A stretch of 11,774 nt of DNA from an uncultured bacterium (GCA_949286445.1 CASECL010000163.1:1-11774); one strand, 5' to 3'. Numbered from the stretch's first letter, positions 1-8,004 are shown. The notes: a model not told the origin generated them from the sequence alone. Numbers and translations: made by a program.

Positions 1-817
1 CGCCGCGGATGAAGTGTTGCTGGTGGCAGATGCCGCTTTGGGCCAACAGGCTCTTTCCGTAGCAGAACATTTCCATAAAGCATTGGATCTTACCGGATTT
101 ATTCTGACCAAACTTGACGGCGACGCCCGTGGCGGTGCGGCATTGTCCATCCGGAAAATAACCGGTTGTCCGGTGAAATTCGTCGGTACCGGGGAGAAAC
201 TCGAGGATCTGGAAATATTTTACCCCGACCGTATGGCCAGCCGTATCCTCGGCATGGGTGACGTGGTATCTCTGGTGGAAAGAGCCGCCGCCGGAATTGA
301 CGCCGCAGAAGCAGAGGCGTTAAAAGAAAAACTCCGGAAAAACAAATTTGATTACAACGATTTCCTCGGTCAGCTCAAACAGATTTCGCGCATGGGCGGT
401 CTGGAGTCAATCATGCGCTTCCTCCCCGGCGGAAGAGAGATGCGCAACGCTATCAATTCCGTGGATATGAAAGAATTCGCCCGCATGGAAGCAATCATTC
501 TTTCCATGACTAAAAAGGAACGGGAAAACCCGGATATTATTGACTTTCAGCGGAAAAAACGTATCGCCAAAGGCAGCGGAGTCCCGGTGGAAAAGGTCAG
601 CAACCTGACCAAACAATTCGAAATGATGCGCAAAATGATCCGCCCCTCCGGAGCTTTCGGCAAGATGATGAACAGTTCCGTAATGCCGCAGTTCACCCCC
701 CAGGGAACGCTGGGACGGCTGCCGTCAACCCCGAGCAGAAAAGAACAGGAAAAGAAAAAACGCCTGGAAAAAATGAAGAAAAAAGACCGTCAGAAACAAA
801 GACGGAAAAAGCATTGA
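1..817 (+). CDS. ffh: Signal recognition particle protein Ffh, C-terminal part (5' end outside window)
   Basis: Ffh is the GTPase of the signal recognition particle. It binds 4.5S/SRP RNA and signal sequences of nascent inner-membrane and secreted proteins and docks with FtsY. The reading frame is open from the window edge, so the N-domain and early G motifs lie upstream. Counting from the GTG at position 14, the visible part has the TKLDGDARGGAA segment (about residues 32-43), the VGTGEK motif (57-62) and the FYPDRMASRILGMGD stretch that ends the G domain. The methionine-rich M domain follows. Its RNA-binding motif RKKRIAKGSG (180-189) is intact, with a QFEMMRKM helix after it. The protein ends in a very basic lysine/arginine tail (about 242-267), longer than in many Ffh proteins. 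No rpsP follows, unlike many genomes. A small inverted repeat (841-854) after the stop has no T-run. Family identity is essentially certain. Confidence 0.97.
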   Translation, partial: AADEVLLVADAALGQQALSVAEHFHKALDLTGFILTKLDGDARGGAALSIRKITGCPVKFVGTGEKLEDLEIFYPDRMASRILGMGDVVSLVERAAAGIDAAEAEALKEKLRKNKFDYNDFLGQLKQISRMGGLESIMRFLPGGREMRNAINSVDMKEFARMEAIILSMTKKERENPDIIDFQRKKRIAKGSGVPVEKVSNLTKQFEMMRKMIRPSGAFGKMMNSSVMPQFTPQGTLGRLPSTPSRKEQEKKKRLEKMKKKDRQKQRRKKH

Positions 818-875
818 TATTCACACACCGTGTATTATGTGCCGGAACTCCGGCATGAGAAAGGATTTGTAAATT

Positions 876-1670
876 ATGATTACCATGTTGATAAATCTGG
901 CTGTTGCCCTGCTGATATACTGGGTAACCTCCCGTGATCTCGGTATTGCCTGGGGTGTGGTTTGCGGTATTCTTGCCGCCATGCTGTGTCAGGTGGCTTC
1001 TTTTTTCATCATCCGCAAGCTGGCAGGGAAAATCAATGACAAAATCCAGCATGACATGGAGGAGGCTCAGCATAAAATCCAGCGCAAGATGCAGCAGTTT
1101 CAGCAGCGTCCGGTGGGAAGCCCCAAAACCATGCAGCAGATTTTGGAAAAAGATCAGCGCGATGCCCTGCTCCAGGCCTTGAAGAACTCCAATGAGTTGA
1201 AAAAGTTTTTCCTCTGGAGCCCGATGATGAAAAAACAGCTCTGCACTATGCAGATGGCTCTTTATTACCAGCTCCGGGATTTCAAAAAGGTGGACGAAAT
1301 GATGAAAAACGCCCTGCTGCTGGATTCCCGCAGCCTGGCAATGAAACTGGCCAGAATGTACCAGCTCAATGACGAAAATCTGGAGAAATTCTATCAGAAA
1401 AGATGCCGCAAATTCAAAGGCGAAGACGCCGCTTTTCTTGCCAGTGTGTTCGCCTGGATGATGGTAAAACGCGGCAACAATGAGAAGGCTCTTGAAACTC
1501 TGGTCAACGCCAGGAAAACTACCGACAATCAGGTGGTAATGGAAAACTGGGAACGGCTGGTAAACGGAAAAGCAAAACACTATTCCAATGCCGGATTGGG
1601 TGATCTCTGGTATTCGCTTTATCTTGAAGAACCCAAATTGAAGCCCCAGAAGGTTGTTCCGCGCTGGTAA
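876..1670 (+). CDS. Membrane-anchored protein of unknown function with TPR-like helical domain
   Basis: I do not recognise this 264-residue protein. Two hydrophobic helices at about residues 2-18 and 24-46 form a hairpin anchor. A polar, glutamine- and lysine-rich stretch (about 50-78) follows and looks like a coiled coil. Then comes an all-helical soluble region (about 85-225) whose alternating small and aromatic residues, such as ALYYQLRDFKKVDEMMKNAL and VKRGNNEKALETLVNAR, resemble TPR repeats. It probably sits in the inner membrane with the helical part in the cytoplasm, serving as a protein-binding platform; this is inferred. The ATG at 876 has AAGGA at 861-865, 10 nt upstream. A second in-frame ATG at 885 would remove only three residues. 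The gene starts 58 bp after ffh with no clear terminator between, so the two may be co-transcribed. A GC-rich hairpin lies just after its stop. Confidence 0.85.
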   Translation: MITMLINLAVALLIYWVTSRDLGIAWGVVCGILAAMLCQVASFFIIRKLAGKINDKIQHDMEEAQHKIQRKMQQFQQRPVGSPKTMQQILEKDQRDALLQALKNSNELKKFFLWSPMMKKQLCTMQMALYYQLRDFKKVDEMMKNALLLDSRSLAMKLARMYQLNDENLEKFYQKRCRKFKGEDAAFLASVFAWMMVKRGNNEKALETLVNARKTTDNQVVMENWERLVNGKAKHYSNAGLGDLWYSLYLEEPKLKPQKVVPRW

Positions 1671-1674
1671 AATC

Positions 1675-1698
1675 CCCCGTTCCCCGGATGGGGTGGGG
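1675..1698 (+). other. GC-rich hairpin just after the stop of the membrane-protein gene
   Basis: Starting four bases after the stop, CCCC-gtt-CCCC, a ggat loop and GGGG-t-GGGG can fold into two stacked 4-bp GC stems. No U-run follows, so this is not a standard intrinsic terminator. It could protect the 3' end of the mRNA or pause polymerase. Two further G-runs follow within 15 bases. Confidence 0.5.
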
Positions 1699-1775
1699 AA
1701 ATGGGAAAATGGATAAATCCAGCCGTTAATATTCAAGCCGCGGCAGAAAACAGAAAATATTCCCGACACCGGATA

Positions 1776-1816
1776 ATTTTCCATTTCCGGAAAATCTTTT
1801 CACCATCTTTTTCCGG
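1776..1816. repeat. Overlapping inverted repeats in the intergenic region
   Basis: Two hairpins share sequence here and exclude each other. One pairs ATTTTCC (1776-1782) with GGAAAAT (1789-1795) and is followed by CTTTT, so it could be a weak plus-strand terminator. The other pairs CCGGAAAA (1787-1794) with TTTTCCGG (1809-1816), a perfect 8-bp stem around a 14-nt loop. The function is unknown; the structures are read directly from the sequence. Confidence 0.5.
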
Positions 1817-1922
1817 CAGTACCGGGGCAGTAACTCAGATTGATGCGGTGCGATAACATTGATTTATCCGGTCAATCCGATTGGACACATTGCGATACAT
1901 CTGTTTGCCATGGCAGAAGCGA

Positions 1923-2060
1923 TATAATTCAGATTGCTGAAGCAGCAGTGCAGATTGCTGTACATGTGTATAATTCAGATTGCTGAAGCAGCAGTGCAGA
2001 TTGCTGTACATGTGTATGATTCAGATTGCTGAAGCAGCAGTGCAGATTGCGGTATAATGC
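1923..2060. repeat. Tandem array of three 46-bp units
   Basis: Three head-to-tail units of 46 bp start at 1923, 1969 and 2015. The first two are identical. The third differs at one position in its first 36 bases and then diverges over its last 10. Each unit holds two copies of CAGATTGCTG, so this 10-mer occurs at 1930, 1951, 1976, 1997, 2022 and (one mismatch) 2043, with spacing alternating between 21 and 25 bp. Within each unit TGCTG-AAG-CAGCA can form a small hairpin. TATAAT occurs at 1923, 1969 and 2053 without a good -35 box. Decayed similarity may extend upstream (CAGATTGATG at 1836; a 12/15 match at 1886-1900). There are no unique spacers, so it is not CRISPR. The function is unknown. 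Confidence 0.9.
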
Positions 2061-2068
2061 AGAAACAG

Positions 2069-2111
2069 AAAAAAGCAGGTTCAGGAAAAAATTCCCGGAC
2101 CTGCTTTTTTT
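2069..2111. terminator. Bidirectional intrinsic terminator between convergent genes
   Basis: AAAAAAGCAGGT (2069-2080) pairs perfectly with ACCTGCTTTTTT (2099-2110) over 12 bp, enclosing an 18-nt loop in which GGAA/TTCC can pair again. The A-run on one side and the T-run on the other give a U-tract in both directions. It lies 28 bp past the stop of the minus-strand operon and would also stop plus-strand transcripts coming through the repeat array. Confidence 0.9.
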
Positions 2112-2139
2112 GTTGCACACAACAGACAAAACTGATAAT

Positions 2140-3471
2140 TTATTTGACCGCTTTCACCTTCGGAGTATGTTCCAGATGATAGGGAAGAACCGAATCAAAC
2201 CAGAGCGAACGCAGCCACTTAAAATCCCATTTGGGTGAATTTATATCATACGGAGCTTTGTCTGCCTTGCCTTTGGAGTAATCAATATATCCGTGGTCAA
2301 GTTTATAGAAAAGATCCTGATTGCCGATCATCAACCGGGAGAATACCTCCGGCCAGGCCGGATCATTGTAATCAAAATTTCCCGTGGCAATCAGAGCCAG
2401 CTGATTGGCCAGATTGGCCCGGAAGCCGCCATAAGAGTAGATAACTGAACTGCGTCCACCGCGGGCATCACCGCTGGAAAATTCCTTAAGCATACCCTTT
2501 TTACCCAGATTGGGCAGTTTATCCGCGCCGGAAACCATTTTACCGCCGCCTTTACGTCCTTCACCCTTATTCAGCCCGGGATTGACAATGCCGCTGTAAG
2601 TATAGTCGGTCAGGGACAGATAAAGTTTCATCGGAGAGGTTAAATCCATTCCGAAATAACGGAAATTATGCACCGATTCATTTACCTTTTCCGGAGTCGG
2701 GGCATTGGCTTTGAGTCGGGCTTTGCTCCACCATTTGTTGCCCGGCAGCTCCGGACGGGAATTGCGCCAGTCAAATACCACAAAAGTGTTGCCGAGATTG
2801 GCCTTTTTCAATTCAGCAGTGAACTTCTCATGGTCATATTCATCCAGAAACTTCTGAGCATTTTCCGGCCCCAGCCAGCAGGCTCCGGCAATGAGTCCGC
2901 CAACCATGCCTTCCCGAAAGTTGGGATTCCAGGTGCGGTGAAAGTTATTAGAAGCATCAAGTGTAAAACCCTTGGATTTCTTATCCGGATAAAATTTATC
3001 GTTGCAGGTAAAGGCGGACCCCACCAGGGAAGCCTTGACCAGCAGATCAAGTTTATGCTTTTCCTCAGCGGTAAGTTTATTCCACAGCCGTGGCACATTA
3101 CGAACCAGAATTACCGCAGTGGTGAAGTTGCGTTCATGCTGCGCGGCATAACCGCCATGGGCAGGAATGGTGTTATCCGGTTCCATCAGAAAACGCAGGT
3201 GCTTAAGCAGCGGCTCGTCCACTGAAGTATCTCCGGCATTGGCGGCAACCGCCTGCACCAGCAGTTTGCCCAGTTTCCCCACATTGCTGGTATAGGTGCC
3301 GGAACGGTGTATGAGCGCGTAGCGGAAAAGATCTTCCGCATTGGCTTCTTCAACCACTTTCTTATCCGGACACTTGAATACCGGAGCTGCCTTATCCGCC
3401 GCCGGCACCGTTTCCAGTGTCCCGGCAAAAGCGGCAGCAGCAAAAAGTGGAATTATCAAACTTTTTCTCAT
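2140..3471 (-). CDS. Secreted protein of unknown function, last gene of the glycosidase operon
   Basis: This is a 443-residue protein with a signal peptide (MRKS, hydrophobic core to about residue 16, AFA cleavage site). I do not recognise the family. The mature part is largely helical and rich in aromatic residues. Conserved-looking stretches are NNFHRTWNPNFREGMVGG (about 175-192), GLIAGACWLG (192-201), VVFDWRNSRPELPGNKWW (231-248) and SVIYSYGGFRANLANQLAL (342-360). Paired helices with NN.H, W, R and Y residues recall the (alpha/alpha)-toroid of some polysaccharide lyases, but I cannot assign a lyase family, and the likeness is an inference. Secretion and its position behind a GH106 rhamnosidase and a pseudopilin suggest action on the same extracellular glycan. 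It starts 18 bp after the stop of the pseudopilin gene, with AAGGAGAG (3481-3488) as its ribosome binding site. The bidirectional terminator follows its stop. Confidence 0.85.
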   Translation of the reverse strand: MRKSLIIPLFAAAAFAGTLETVPAADKAAPVFKCPDKKVVEEANAEDLFRYALIHRSGTYTSNVGKLGKLLVQAVAANAGDTSVDEPLLKHLRFLMEPDNTIPAHGGYAAQHERNFTTAVILVRNVPRLWNKLTAEEKHKLDLLVKASLVGSAFTCNDKFYPDKKSKGFTLDASNNFHRTWNPNFREGMVGGLIAGACWLGPENAQKFLDEYDHEKFTAELKKANLGNTFVVFDWRNSRPELPGNKWWSKARLKANAPTPEKVNESVHNFRYFGMDLTSPMKLYLSLTDYTYSGIVNPGLNKGEGRKGGGKMVSGADKLPNLGKKGMLKEFSSGDARGGRSSVIYSYGGFRANLANQLALIATGNFDYNDPAWPEVFSRLMIGNQDLFYKLDHGYIDYSKGKADKAPYDINSPKWDFKWLRSLWFDSVLPYHLEHTPKVKAVK

Positions 3472-3489
3472 TTTTTTACTCTCTCCTTT

Positions 3490-4323
3490 TTATTTGGTAA
3501 TTCCATTTTTCTTGTCTATTCCGACAAATGCTTTCTTCTTTTCTTTGGGCATAAGAATATAGTCCCGGTATGAAACCCCTCCGGCATGCCCGTCACCGTA
3601 AACATAGTTGCACAGAAATCTACCATTATGTCCGTTGGTCCGGTTGGCCATGTCACCATCCGGAGCCCGGGTTGTCGGCTGCAGATACGGCCAGGGATAG
3701 TAAGTCATGGAACTACCGAAATTAGCCGTTGACGACATACTCACCGTAGCTCCGACATCATATCTGGTTCCGCTGTTGATCCACGGTCCGGTCAGGCGGC
3801 CGTCAACAAACCAGAATTTGTCCCCGGAAAGCAGTTTTTCCGTCGGAGGCGGAATGGTAACTCCGGAGGCATAAGAATCATAAACCTTCATTGATCCCCC
3901 CAGCCGGTTATTCAGGGAGTAACTGACAAAATAGGTACTCTTATTGAGATTGAAACGGTCTGAGTTGGCATTAGTCAACTCAGCACAGCGCAAACCGCGG
4001 TTTTCGCTCAACGTTTTGGAACCTACCAGATGCTGATCTTTCATGATCGTGTAGAAATTCTGGCAGTAATAAAAGTTTCCGGCGTTTTTCGCTCCGTCAT
4101 TGAATCCGGGCAATATGCCTTTATTATCATTGACATACATCTGTGCCCACTGCCCGATGCTCTTGAGATTTGACCGGCAGCTGATGGTGTTGGCCGTCAT
4201 CCGGGCGTTCTTCAACGCCGGAAGCAGCAGCGAAGCAAGTATGCCTATGATAGCAACCACAATAAGCAGTTCGATCAGAGTGAAAGCATTCTGCCTGAGT
4301 TGAAAATGGTGATGTTTTTTCAT
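3490..4323 (-). CDS. Type II pseudopilin-like protein (prepilin-type N-terminal methylation domain)
   Basis: This 277-residue protein starts with a short basic leader, then FTLIELLIVVAIIGIL (about residues 14-29) and SLLLPALKNAR, the classic class III prepilin signal and hydrophobic stalk helix. The predicted prepilin peptidase cut is A13/F14, with Glu18 at mature position +5. The residue before the cut is Ala rather than the usual Gly. The globular part carries paired Cys, Trp and Tyr residues. Near the C-terminus is GHNGRF..GDGHAGG: His232 and the Asp244-Gly245 pair resemble the H-X9-DG motif of the large pseudopilin family of Planctomycetes and Lentisphaerae, but with 11 residues between. 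Such proteins are membrane-anchored and exposed outside the inner membrane. A role in glycan binding or display next to the glycosidase is inferred from context only. The gene starts 45 bp after the GH106 gene. GGAGAAG (4326-4332) is its ribosome binding site. Confidence 0.93.
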   Translation of the reverse strand: MKKHHHFQLRQNAFTLIELLIVVAIIGILASLLLPALKNARMTANTISCRSNLKSIGQWAQMYVNDNKGILPGFNDGAKNAGNFYYCQNFYTIMKDQHLVGSKTLSENRGLRCAELTNANSDRFNLNKSTYFVSYSLNNRLGGSMKVYDSYASGVTIPPPTEKLLSGDKFWFVDGRLTGPWINSGTRYDVGATVSMSSTANFGSSMTYYPWPYLQPTTRAPDGDMANRTNGHNGRFLCNYVYGDGHAGGVSYRDYILMPKEKKKAFVGIDKKNGITK

Positions 4324-4368
4324 ATCTTCTCCAAAGTTGGAAAAACTGTTTTTATCACAACCACTCTT

Positions 4369-7300
4369 TTACTTTATCTCAATAATTTCACGGGTCAGCA
4401 GTCTGACCGGACCGAGCAGCCCCGCCGGCAGCAGATTTTCCTGGGCTTTCCACCCCCGGAAGTTGGACCAGGTGTAACGGCCGTTGCCGGAATCCGGCTT
4501 ATCTTCCAGAACCCAGTTCGGGAAATAACCGGTTTTAGCTACTTTTATATTGTTTCTTTCATCACCGATCATACGGTTGGGCCAGGTGTTGGTAACGGTC
4601 AGCTTCAACGTATTTTTGCCGTCTTTCAATACTCCGGTCACATCGATACTGAAAGGCTTGCGCCAGAGAAAACCAAGATCTTTGCCATTAAGTTCAACAT
4701 GAACAATATCTCTCACCTCGCCAAGATCGAGAATGTTACGGAAATTTTTCCCCACCGTTCCGGGAAGCGGTGAAAATTCACGGGTATATTCCGCGCTGCC
4801 GGAGAAGTAGGCAATATCTTTGTTTTCATGTTCGCTCCAGCTCATCAGACGGGGGAATTTGAATACCCCTGCCGGAGCACCTTTGCCCTTGACAAAGCGA
4901 AGCTGCCAATCCTGATCCAGATTAAGTTCTTCCGGCAGTTTTTCACATTTAAGCTTAAGCGGTTCCGGACGGCCGGAAACCACAACGTCCACTTCTCCAG
5001 GAGAAACAAATTCGGCGGTAACCCTGCCGTTTTCACGGGTAAGTTTCACCGGAGATGACGGAACGGTACCGGACAGGAAAACCAATTCATTTTCCAAAGC
5101 GGTCTTTTTTACCGGACGGCCATCGACAGTGTATTCCAAATCCATGGCTCTCGCCGGAGTACCGCGCATCAGCGGAGTGGCTTTGGGATAGGGATCGGGA
5201 AATTTCAATGCCTTGTGACCGGCAACAAAATTTTCTCCGCGGTCAAAAAATTCAGACACATATTTACTCACATCCTTGCCTGATCCGATCGGATCACGGG
5301 ATTGACGGTACATTGCTTTGACCAGTTTGAAAACATGTTTATCTTTTTTGCTCTGTTCATCCGTACCCCGGATAACCCGGGGTTCACCCGGTCTGGCTTT
5401 GGCAGCAGGATCGAAAACCAGAAAACATGATCCATGGGGAGCTAATTCCAGCGGCATAACCGTGGTATTATTCTGAATTTCAAATACCGGAACTTTCTCC
5501 ATTTTTCCATTTGACGGATCCCAGATTTCCGGATCAGCGGAGACACATTTTACCCGGATGTTGCCGGAATAATTCTGATCCAGCGTATTCCGGACGAAAA
5601 TCACGGTGCAGCCGTCAATCATCCGGGGAAGCGATTTAAGTCCGCGCCGGTCAGCAGTGAAGAAAGGAGTAAGTTTAAGATATTCCACCGCATCCATCAC
5701 TGACCAGAATTTTTTAATTTTCCCGGAATCCCACAATTCCTTGACTAATGTTTCGTATTCCACCGGATCATCGGTGTAGCACGGCGTACCCACCGGACGG
5801 GTGCCGGAAATTTTCGCGCCCTGTTCCAGAAGTTTTTTGATTGTCTTCAAAGATTTTACCGTCAAATACGGCGTGGCATTGGTAAGAATAAGTGCCTGAT
5901 AGGAGGCAAAATCAGAAGCAGTCAATTTGCCGTCTTTGAACTTCAGATGATTTTGCAGAGCATCGGCGTTGCAGTAATCATAGGTCCAGTCTGAATCAAA
6001 GAGCTTCAGTGACGGCGCAGTGTTATTGGGCGTGCCGTCGCCGGGGAAAATCACCAGATCCCGGATCGGTTTACCGGCCTGAAGCAGTGATTGTCCGCGC
6101 CGGACGTAATCCGTCCAGATTGTGGCATCATCCCACCAGGTGGAGTTGCGGTTGAACTGGGTGCCGTGGTCTCCCAGTGATGCACCCGGCTTGACATTGA
6201 CAAAGGGCTGGTGAACGTAACTGTGCAATACCAGCTGGTTAATTCCCTGAATCCAGCCGTTTTCTCCATATTCCTTGAATTGCGCCGGAGTTACCTGCCA
6301 GCGTCCGTCCGCCGGCCAGGTGGTGAAGGCCTCCGCAGCCACCACTCGGCGGCCGAAAACATTGCCGAGTGAACGCACCAGAGGCGGCAGACGCTGATTG
6401 GAATTAATCCGGATCCAGAATTCAGCGGTGGGTATGTCAGCACATTTGCCGATTTGGAAACCGTCGTAAGGTCCGTTATAAGGTTCAATTATGCAAAGCA
6501 ATCCGTTTTTATTGCAGAGTTCCCGGAAATAACCGTAGTAATTTTCCGCGAAAAGATCGGATACCGTCTGCGACCAGTCAAAGAGAAATTGCGCGGTTTT
6601 GACTGAATCTTCCACGGCATACCCGGCCAGGGCAGGATAGAATTTCTTGAAATCATACCCCCGGCGGCGGGCAAAGTCCTCCTCAAATCCTTCGGTCCAG
6701 TTTTGTCCGCCGACTTCATAACTGTCAATAATTCCATACTTCAAACTGCCGTACGGTTTAGCCAGAGCAATGAATTTACCCATGGTATTGGGCCAGTGGG
6801 CATCAAGGCCGCGCCGGGAAAGTTTATCACATTCCAGTCCGGTAGCTTCCGGCAGCGCAGGATGATTTTTCTGACCGGTGCTGCTGTATCCAATCCGCAG
6901 AACAATATACTGTCTTTTATCCGGCCGCTTCCAGTTTAATGTGCCGTCGGCGGATAATTTACCAGTCAGATCTATCACATCCTCCGGACGGATGCCGGGA
7001 CGGTTTTTACCCTTGCGGTCAAAGGGTGCGATGTAGGCAAATCCGGTGGTTTCCCCGGTCTTTGAAGATAGTTTTTCCACTATATTGCGTGAAGTTATCT
7101 CCATGGAAAGCAGTTTCTGCGGCAAAAGTTTTCTGCCCCAGTTATATTTGAACGTTATACGGAAAAAACGCGCTCCCGCAGGAAGCTGGGACAAAGTTTC
7201 ACTCTGAATTCCCGGCAGGCTGTTTCCCCAGGTTATAATATTGAATGAACCGGCTTTTACATATTTTTTTCCGTCGGCAGAAGCTTCAATTGTACCCTTG

Positions 7301-8004
7301 ACGTGAATATTATTGTGGGCAAAACGCATCCGCAAAGTAGCAGGAGCCTTGATTTCCCGGGGATATTCAATGGTAATGGAGGGATTTTCATCCACGCTTT
7401 TAAACAATGAAACCGCATCGGCATTGCCGGATTCAAAAATTTTCTCCACCCCCTCCAGTGCCGGAGAAGAAGTTACCTTTGACGGCTTATCCTCCGGCTC
7501 AACCGGAAACGCCACCACCGCCACATCCCGGTAGAAATTGTGTGTATGAGGAGGCATGGCCAATTTCACCGGCTTATCTGAATCAACCAGTATTTCCGAG
7601 GAGGTTATTACTTTCATGGAATTTTCCGGCTTGATCCAGGGCCCGCCGGAACTGGACCAGCCGCCGCAGTTATGGATACCGAGTTTTATCCCGCATCTGG
7701 CCGCCTCTTCCGCGGTATGCCGGAAGATTTCAAACCATTCATCAGAATACGGCACCGGCCCTTGGGGCATTCTGGCCATATCCGGGTAGAAAATATGCGC
7801 GGCACCCACTCCGGCTCTTTTCATGGCTTCCAGGTCGGCGGTAATACCTTTTTTCGTTACATAACCGCCAACCCAGTGAAACCACACCTGAAGCTTGGCC
7901 TCATCTGAGGGTTCGGTAAATTTCTTCCTCACCGCCTCGATGTCGCCCAGCAGCGTTCCCGAGGCCAGCAAGGCTATACCCAGCCCGGCAATAAATTTTT
8001 TCAT
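4369..8004 (-). CDS. Secreted GH106-family glycosidase (probable alpha-L-rhamnosidase)
   Basis: GH106 enzymes hydrolyse alpha-L-rhamnosidic bonds in plant pectins, glycosides and other glycans. The 1211-residue protein has a signal peptide (about residues 1-20). GH106 hallmarks follow: WFHWVGGYVTKKGITADLEAMKRAG (41-65), GIHNCGGWSSSGGPWIKPE (109-127), SYEVGGQNWTEGFEEDFARRRGYD (428-451), EPYNGPYDGF (507-516), AAEAFTTW (556-563) and GINQLVLHSYVHQPF (587-601) with GTQFNRNSTWWDD (614-626). Glu430, Glu507, Glu527 and Glu558 are candidates for the catalytic or metal-binding acids; I cannot tell which from sequence. A jelly-roll (galactose-binding-like) module lies at about 1025-1145. Residues 885-1015 form an extra module with an LEYTVDGRPVKK segment that I cannot place firmly. 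The start at 8004 is supported by GAGGAG (8010-8015) and by the signal peptide. It is the first gene of the operon. Family assignment is strong; substrate specificity is not shown. Confidence 0.94.
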   Translation of the reverse strand: MKKFIAGLGIALLASGTLLGDIEAVRKKFTEPSDEAKLQVWFHWVGGYVTKKGITADLEAMKRAGVGAAHIFYPDMARMPQGPVPYSDEWFEIFRHTAEEAARCGIKLGIHNCGGWSSSGGPWIKPENSMKVITSSEILVDSDKPVKLAMPPHTHNFYRDVAVVAFPVEPEDKPSKVTSSPALEGVEKIFESGNADAVSLFKSVDENPSITIEYPREIKAPATLRMRFAHNNIHVKGTIEASADGKKYVKAGSFNIITWGNSLPGIQSETLSQLPAGARFFRITFKYNWGRKLLPQKLLSMEITSRNIVEKLSSKTGETTGFAYIAPFDRKGKNRPGIRPEDVIDLTGKLSADGTLNWKRPDKRQYIVLRIGYSSTGQKNHPALPEATGLECDKLSRRGLDAHWPNTMGKFIALAKPYGSLKYGIIDSYEVGGQNWTEGFEEDFARRRGYDFKKFYPALAGYAVEDSVKTAQFLFDWSQTVSDLFAENYYGYFRELCNKNGLLCIIEPYNGPYDGFQIGKCADIPTAEFWIRINSNQRLPPLVRSLGNVFGRRVVAAEAFTTWPADGRWQVTPAQFKEYGENGWIQGINQLVLHSYVHQPFVNVKPGASLGDHGTQFNRNSTWWDDATIWTDYVRRGQSLLQAGKPIRDLVIFPGDGTPNNTAPSLKLFDSDWTYDYCNADALQNHLKFKDGKLTASDFASYQALILTNATPYLTVKSLKTIKKLLEQGAKISGTRPVGTPCYTDDPVEYETLVKELWDSGKIKKFWSVMDAVEYLKLTPFFTADRRGLKSLPRMIDGCTVIFVRNTLDQNYSGNIRVKCVSADPEIWDPSNGKMEKVPVFEIQNNTTVMPLELAPHGSCFLVFDPAAKARPGEPRVIRGTDEQSKKDKHVFKLVKAMYRQSRDPIGSGKDVSKYVSEFFDRGENFVAGHKALKFPDPYPKATPLMRGTPARAMDLEYTVDGRPVKKTALENELVFLSGTVPSSPVKLTRENGRVTAEFVSPGEVDVVVSGRPEPLKLKCEKLPEELNLDQDWQLRFVKGKGAPAGVFKFPRLMSWSEHENKDIAYFSGSAEYTREFSPLPGTVGKNFRNILDLGEVRDIVHVELNGKDLGFLWRKPFSIDVTGVLKDGKNTLKLTVTNTWPNRMIGDERNNIKVAKTGYFPNWVLEDKPDSGNGRYTWSNFRGWKAQENLLPAGLLGPVRLLTREIIEIK

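Noticed and set aside
841..854. GCCGGA/TCCGGC repeat between ffh and the next gene as a terminator
   Set aside because: The loop is only about two to four bases, there is no T-run, and it sits just ahead of the next ribosome binding site. CCGG-containing words are common throughout the window.
693..1784. Long minus-strand open frame (363 codons) opposite the membrane-protein gene
   Set aside because: It lies antisense to ffh's end and to a well-supported plus-strand gene with a ribosome binding site. Its product is rich in Phe and His with no recognisable domain, as expected for a mirror frame.
1923..2060. CRISPR array
   Set aside because: The units are contiguous with no unique spacers, there are only three, and no cas gene is near.
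1923..2060. Iteron-type replication origin
   Set aside because: There is no replication initiator gene and no full DnaA box; TTATCC at 1864 is only a partial match. The surroundings are ordinary chromosomal genes.
1929..2129. Minus-strand 66-codon open frame with Cys-rich repeats
   Set aside because: It arises from reading the 46-bp repeats and the terminator; there is no ribosome binding site and no sensible protein.
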